From Bacteroidota bacterium (lineage in GTDB: Bacteria > Bacteroidota > Bacteroidia > Bacteroidales > UBA1556), in NCBI GenBank assembly GCA_003648395.1, contig QMPB01000292.1, positions 1-6,271 on the forward strand: 6,271 nucleotides of DNA, in the 5' to 3' direction. Position 1 is the stretch's first letter. Each line of letters opens with the position of its first letter. The translations under genes and the position numbers were made by a program. The notes under the pieces were generated by a model. That model made no database searches. It was not told the DNA's origin and saw only the letters and a program-made list of their open reading frames with translations. Positions 3,596 through 6,271 of the stretch are shown one piece after another.

Positions 3596-6271
3596 ATGAA
3601 AAATATACAAAACCCATTTCCATATTATGTGGGAATAAAATCATTGAAAGAATTAGCTACTAAGGATAATAAAGTAGTAGTAATGAATATATTAGGCAAT
3701 GAAAGCAAGAAGGTTACTCCAATTTCTCATGCTTTTAGTGGAGGAAACATTGTGGCTGGAGTTCAATATGGACGTCCGGGAAAACTTAAAACTCAAATTG
3801 GAGACATACCCGTTTATTCTCGATTGGCAGAAGTAGTTAAAAATCATTCTTATGATACGGCAGTTGTTTACCTTCCTCCTCAAGCGGTATTTTATGCCGT
3901 TACAGAACTTTGTCATTATAAAGGTAATGGAGAAAGTGATTTGGAAAAGATTATTATTGTTACAGAGAAAATCAGTGTAAAAGATCAACGTATGATAAGA
4001 GCCATTTGTCAGGCAAGTGAGGTTGATGTTTTTGGAGCAAATTCTCTTGGTCTTGCCGATTCTTGGAATCATGTGAGAATTGGAGGAGCTTTGGGAGGAG
4101 ATAATCCGGAGGAGACTCTTCTAAAGGGATCAACGGCAATACACTCTAACTCTGGTAACTTTGGAAATACAATCGCCGAATATTTAAAAACAGAAGGAAT
4201 AGGAACAACAAATATTGTTAGTTCGGGTAAGGATACAATAATTCAATTTGCAGCAGCAGAGTTTCTTTATGCAGCTCAAAACGATGAAAGAACAAAGCTA
4301 GCTCTTATGTATATCGAGCCAGGTGGATTTTACGAAAAGCAAGCATTGGATTGGATTGAGGAAGGTAAATTTGAATTTAATAAACCGATTATTGCTTGTG
4401 TAACGGGTAGATGGAAGTCTAATATTAGTCGTGCAGTTGGTCATGCAGGAGCACTTGCTGGCTCTAATGATGATGCTGAATCTAAAGAAAAATGGTTTGA
4501 TGAATATTTTGAAGTGCCTGTTTTTGATCCTGATTTTCCTGAGAATGTTGGTAAGAAAGGAGTTAGGATTACTTCAATACAGCATGCTCCTTTGGCGGCA
4601 AAAGCCTTGTACGATTTAATGGGAATAAAATCTGATTTTGAACCAAAAGGAGACTTAAGTCTTAAGCCATGGATGGGTAATGATTTTAATATAAAGTTAC
4701 CTCCTAATTTGAGACTCGACAAAGTAGAAGCTCTAGAGCCTTATAATAAACAGATTTTAGAAGCTAATAAGCAACTTGGAGCTATTTTCTTAAAACAAAA
4801 GATGAGAAATGCTTCCGGTGCATCACGTATTAATGCTAAAACACAAGTCGCTGAATTGCATTCGATGCCAGTTATTGACCTTATTGATTATCCTTTGGAG
4901 AGTAATATGGTTTTTGCTATTACTAAGATGCGACCTGATAAGGCATCGCACAAATTGATAAATATTTGTTTAAATTATCTGAGTAAATCAGATAGTGTGT
5001 ATATGAATGCGGTAAAACATGCTGAAGAAAACGGTGCAACCCCAAATGAGGCTCTAACTTCTGCAGTAAGTATGCTTGGCAATAAAGGAGAATATAAATT
5101 GGCGAAAACTTATACCAAAGCCTTAATCGATTTGTTTGTGGAATTGGGAATAAAGGAAACACAACACGAAATTGACTTTGAAAAGGCAGAGAAACTCGCT
5201 AATAAATTTATTCCAAAAGGTGAAAATATTGCTGATGATTTTACAAAATTTATTATTGATGTTATTCATAAACAGTTTAATACAAGTAATATAGTTCATT
5301 ATGCTGCTCGTTATGTAGAGAATAATAAGCTGGAAAATCCAGCAATTTTCTTAATTAGTGCTGTATTCCTTAGTTTAAGTTTGCCAGCTTTAGTATTAAA
5401 GAAAATTAGTCGAAATACAGCTGAAGATATGTTTGCTCATCTTAGTATTGAAGCACAAATGTTAAGATGGATGTCCATTAATGATAATGAATTATTAAAA
5501 TCAATTCAAGAAAGAACAGATTTGGAAAAATTAGCTACCTCATTTACTGAAGTAGCTTATCAAAGTGTTTTTGGAGAGGCATCAGAAGGAAAGCAACTTA
5601 AAGAGTTTACAGCTCTAGTTGCATTAACGATTACCAATGGACCTGGAACAATTAGTGCAAAAGGGGCAAAAGAGAGCGTAAGTGCTAGAAATAATATTAG
5701 TACTGCTTATATAGGTTTTCTTGCTAATACAGGGCTGTCCCATGGTGGTAGTGGCTACGAATCAGTTGAATTCTTGCTGAAATCATTTGATGGTGTAGAT
5801 ATAGAAAATCCTGAAGATGTAGCTGCAACCAATTTGGATATACTATCTAAGAATGTTGCCATAGAATATAAAAAGTTTAAAGCAGAGGCAAAAGAGAGTG
5901 GAGCAATGTCGTATGCTCGTATACCATGTATTAACCACCCTGTTTTTAAAGGTAAGAGAATAAATATTGATCCTCGTGAAGACTTCATTTATAAACGCTT
6001 TAAAAAGGATAAAATTGATAATATTTTCTGGGAATTCTATCACAAACTAGTTCAGCAATTGTATAAGAACAAGGTTTCAAAGAATATTTACTGTGTAAAT
6101 ATTGATGCTGTTATTGCAGTAATTTCTCTTAAATTAATGTGGAAAGCATATAAAGAGAATAAAATTACTGATCAAGAAATGCAGAAAATAGGCTTTGTTA
6201 TATTCTTAATAGGTCGTATGGTGGGAGTAAGTGCAGAAATAATTGACCATACTGATAGAGGTCAAGATATG
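3596..6271 (+). CDS. ATP-citrate lyase large-subunit-like protein, CoA-ligase domain plus two citrate-synthase-like modules (3' partial)
   Basis: An uninterrupted frame of 892 codons runs off the right edge. Residues about 25-290 are a SucD-like CoA-binding/CoA-ligase unit: YLPPQA (92-97), HSNSGNFG (183-190), IEPGG with Glu241, and the phosphohistidine loop VGHAGALAG with His283 (human His760). From about residue 400 the protein departs from AclA, which is about 610 residues in total. Residues about 400-620 resemble a citrate-synthase-like module: HSMPVIDL matches human YAGMPITEV, and KLINICLNYL matches QFIEMCLMV. Here Ser465 and the ISA segment around 587-589 replace the catalytic His and Asp. 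Residues about 640-892 resemble the same module again: TNGPGTIS (680-687), LSHGGSG (714-720), YARIPCINHP (773-782), NIDAVIA (835-841) and FLIGRMVG. Here Asp837 is kept, but Asn681 and Ala774 stand where human has His900 and His975. His716 sits where citrate synthase has its GPxHGG histidine. By comparison with ACLY about 20-25 residues are missing at the end. Acyl-CoA formation with the upstream protein is likely; lyase activity is uncertain. The start at 3596 gives a normal lead-in to the CoA-binding domain; there is no Shine-Dalgarno. Confidence 0.85.
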   Translation, partial: MKNIQNPFPYYVGIKSLKELATKDNKVVVMNILGNESKKVTPISHAFSGGNIVAGVQYGRPGKLKTQIGDIPVYSRLAEVVKNHSYDTAVVYLPPQAVFYAVTELCHYKGNGESDLEKIIIVTEKISVKDQRMIRAICQASEVDVFGANSLGLADSWNHVRIGGALGGDNPEETLLKGSTAIHSNSGNFGNTIAEYLKTEGIGTTNIVSSGKDTIIQFAAAEFLYAAQNDERTKLALMYIEPGGFYEKQALDWIEEGKFEFNKPIIACVTGRWKSNISRAVGHAGALAGSNDDAESKEKWFDEYFEVPVFDPDFPENVGKKGVRITSIQHAPLAAKALYDLMGIKSDFEPKGDLSLKPWMGNDFNIKLPPNLRLDKVEALEPYNKQILEANKQLGAIFLKQKMRNASGASRINAKTQVAELHSMPVIDLIDYPLESNMVFAITKMRPDKASHKLINICLNYLSKSDSVYMNAVKHAEENGATPNEALTSAVSMLGNKGEYKLAKTYTKALIDLFVELGIKETQHEIDFEKAEKLANKFIPKGENIADDFTKFIIDVIHKQFNTSNIVHYAARYVENNKLENPAIFLISAVFLSLSLPALVLKKISRNTAEDMFAHLSIEAQMLRWMSINDNELLKSIQERTDLEKLATSFTEVAYQSVFGEASEGKQLKEFTALVALTITNGPGTISAKGAKESVSARNNISTAYIGFLANTGLSHGGSGYESVEFLLKSFDGVDIENPEDVAATNLDILSKNVAIEYKKFKAEAKESGAMSYARIPCINHPVFKGKRINIDPREDFIYKRFKKDKIDNIFWEFYHKLVQQLYKNKVSKNIYCVNIDAVIAVISLKLMWKAYKENKITDQEMQKIGFVIFLIGRMVGVSAEIIDHTDRGQDM

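Noticed and set aside
3692..4072. Reverse-strand open frame of 126 codons
   Set aside because: It lies inside the well-supported CoA-binding domain of the large subunit; its translation is Ser/Asn-rich without any recognisable motif, as expected for an antisense shadow.
4431..4722. Short open frames on both strands within the large-subunit gene
   Set aside because: They overlap the phosphohistidine region in the real frame, and their translations show no domain or start signal.
4923..5162. Reverse-strand frame with a hydrophobic-looking translation
   Set aside because: It is antisense to the first citrate-synthase-like module, which continues without a stop, and has no family resemblance.
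4400..5640. Possible frameshift or gene fusion error in the over-long large subunit
   Set aside because: The frame is free of stops through 892 codons with uniform codon use, and both flanking domains are in the same frame, so the extra module appears genuine.

Overview
The window is visibly AT-rich and has A/T-ending codons throughout. All genes lie on the + strand, with short AT-rich leaders that mostly lack a Shine-Dalgarno sequence. Two genes are preceded by the same octamer, TACTTTTG, which fits the Bacteroidota -7 promoter box TAnnTTTG. Together with the protein families this points to a member of the Bacteroidota, probably Bacteroidales-like; that assignment is inference. No rRNA, tRNA, CRISPR array or insertion sequence was seen.

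Layout: (1) purE, class I N5-CAIR mutase of purine synthesis (61-567). (2) A LutA/YkgE-type protein with two cysteine-rich CCG domains (686-1411), without lutB or lutC beside it. (3) A GNAT acetyltransferase of the phosphinothricin/MnaT type (1488-1997). (4) A 204-bp gap with two inverted repeats. (5) A 410-residue ATP-grasp plus citrate-binding protein resembling the small subunit (AclB) of ATP-citrate lyase (2202-3434). (6) A 161-bp gap holding a long terminator-like hairpin and a 13-bp direct repeat. (7) A large-subunit partner beginning at 3596 and still open at the window edge (892 codons visible). The first three genes look like unrelated neighbours, each with its own leader.

The main interest is the last gene pair. 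The gene order (small, then large subunit) and the first about 290 residues of the large protein match ATP-citrate lyase, with an intact phosphohistidine loop (His283) and its partner glutamate (Glu241). The remainder is much longer than the roughly 610-residue AclA. By eye it reads as two consecutive citrate-synthase-like modules. The first lacks every catalytic residue. The second keeps the aspartate (Asp837) but has Asn681 and Ala774 where human ACLY has His900 and His975, and it carries a His (His716) where ordinary citrate synthases have theirs. I infer that the pair activates a carboxylate to a CoA thioester by the ACL/succinyl-CoA-synthetase route, but that the carbon-carbon cleavage step is altered, lost or directed at a different substrate. 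The large subunit may be a built-in pseudo-dimer. All alignments were done from memory without database searches.
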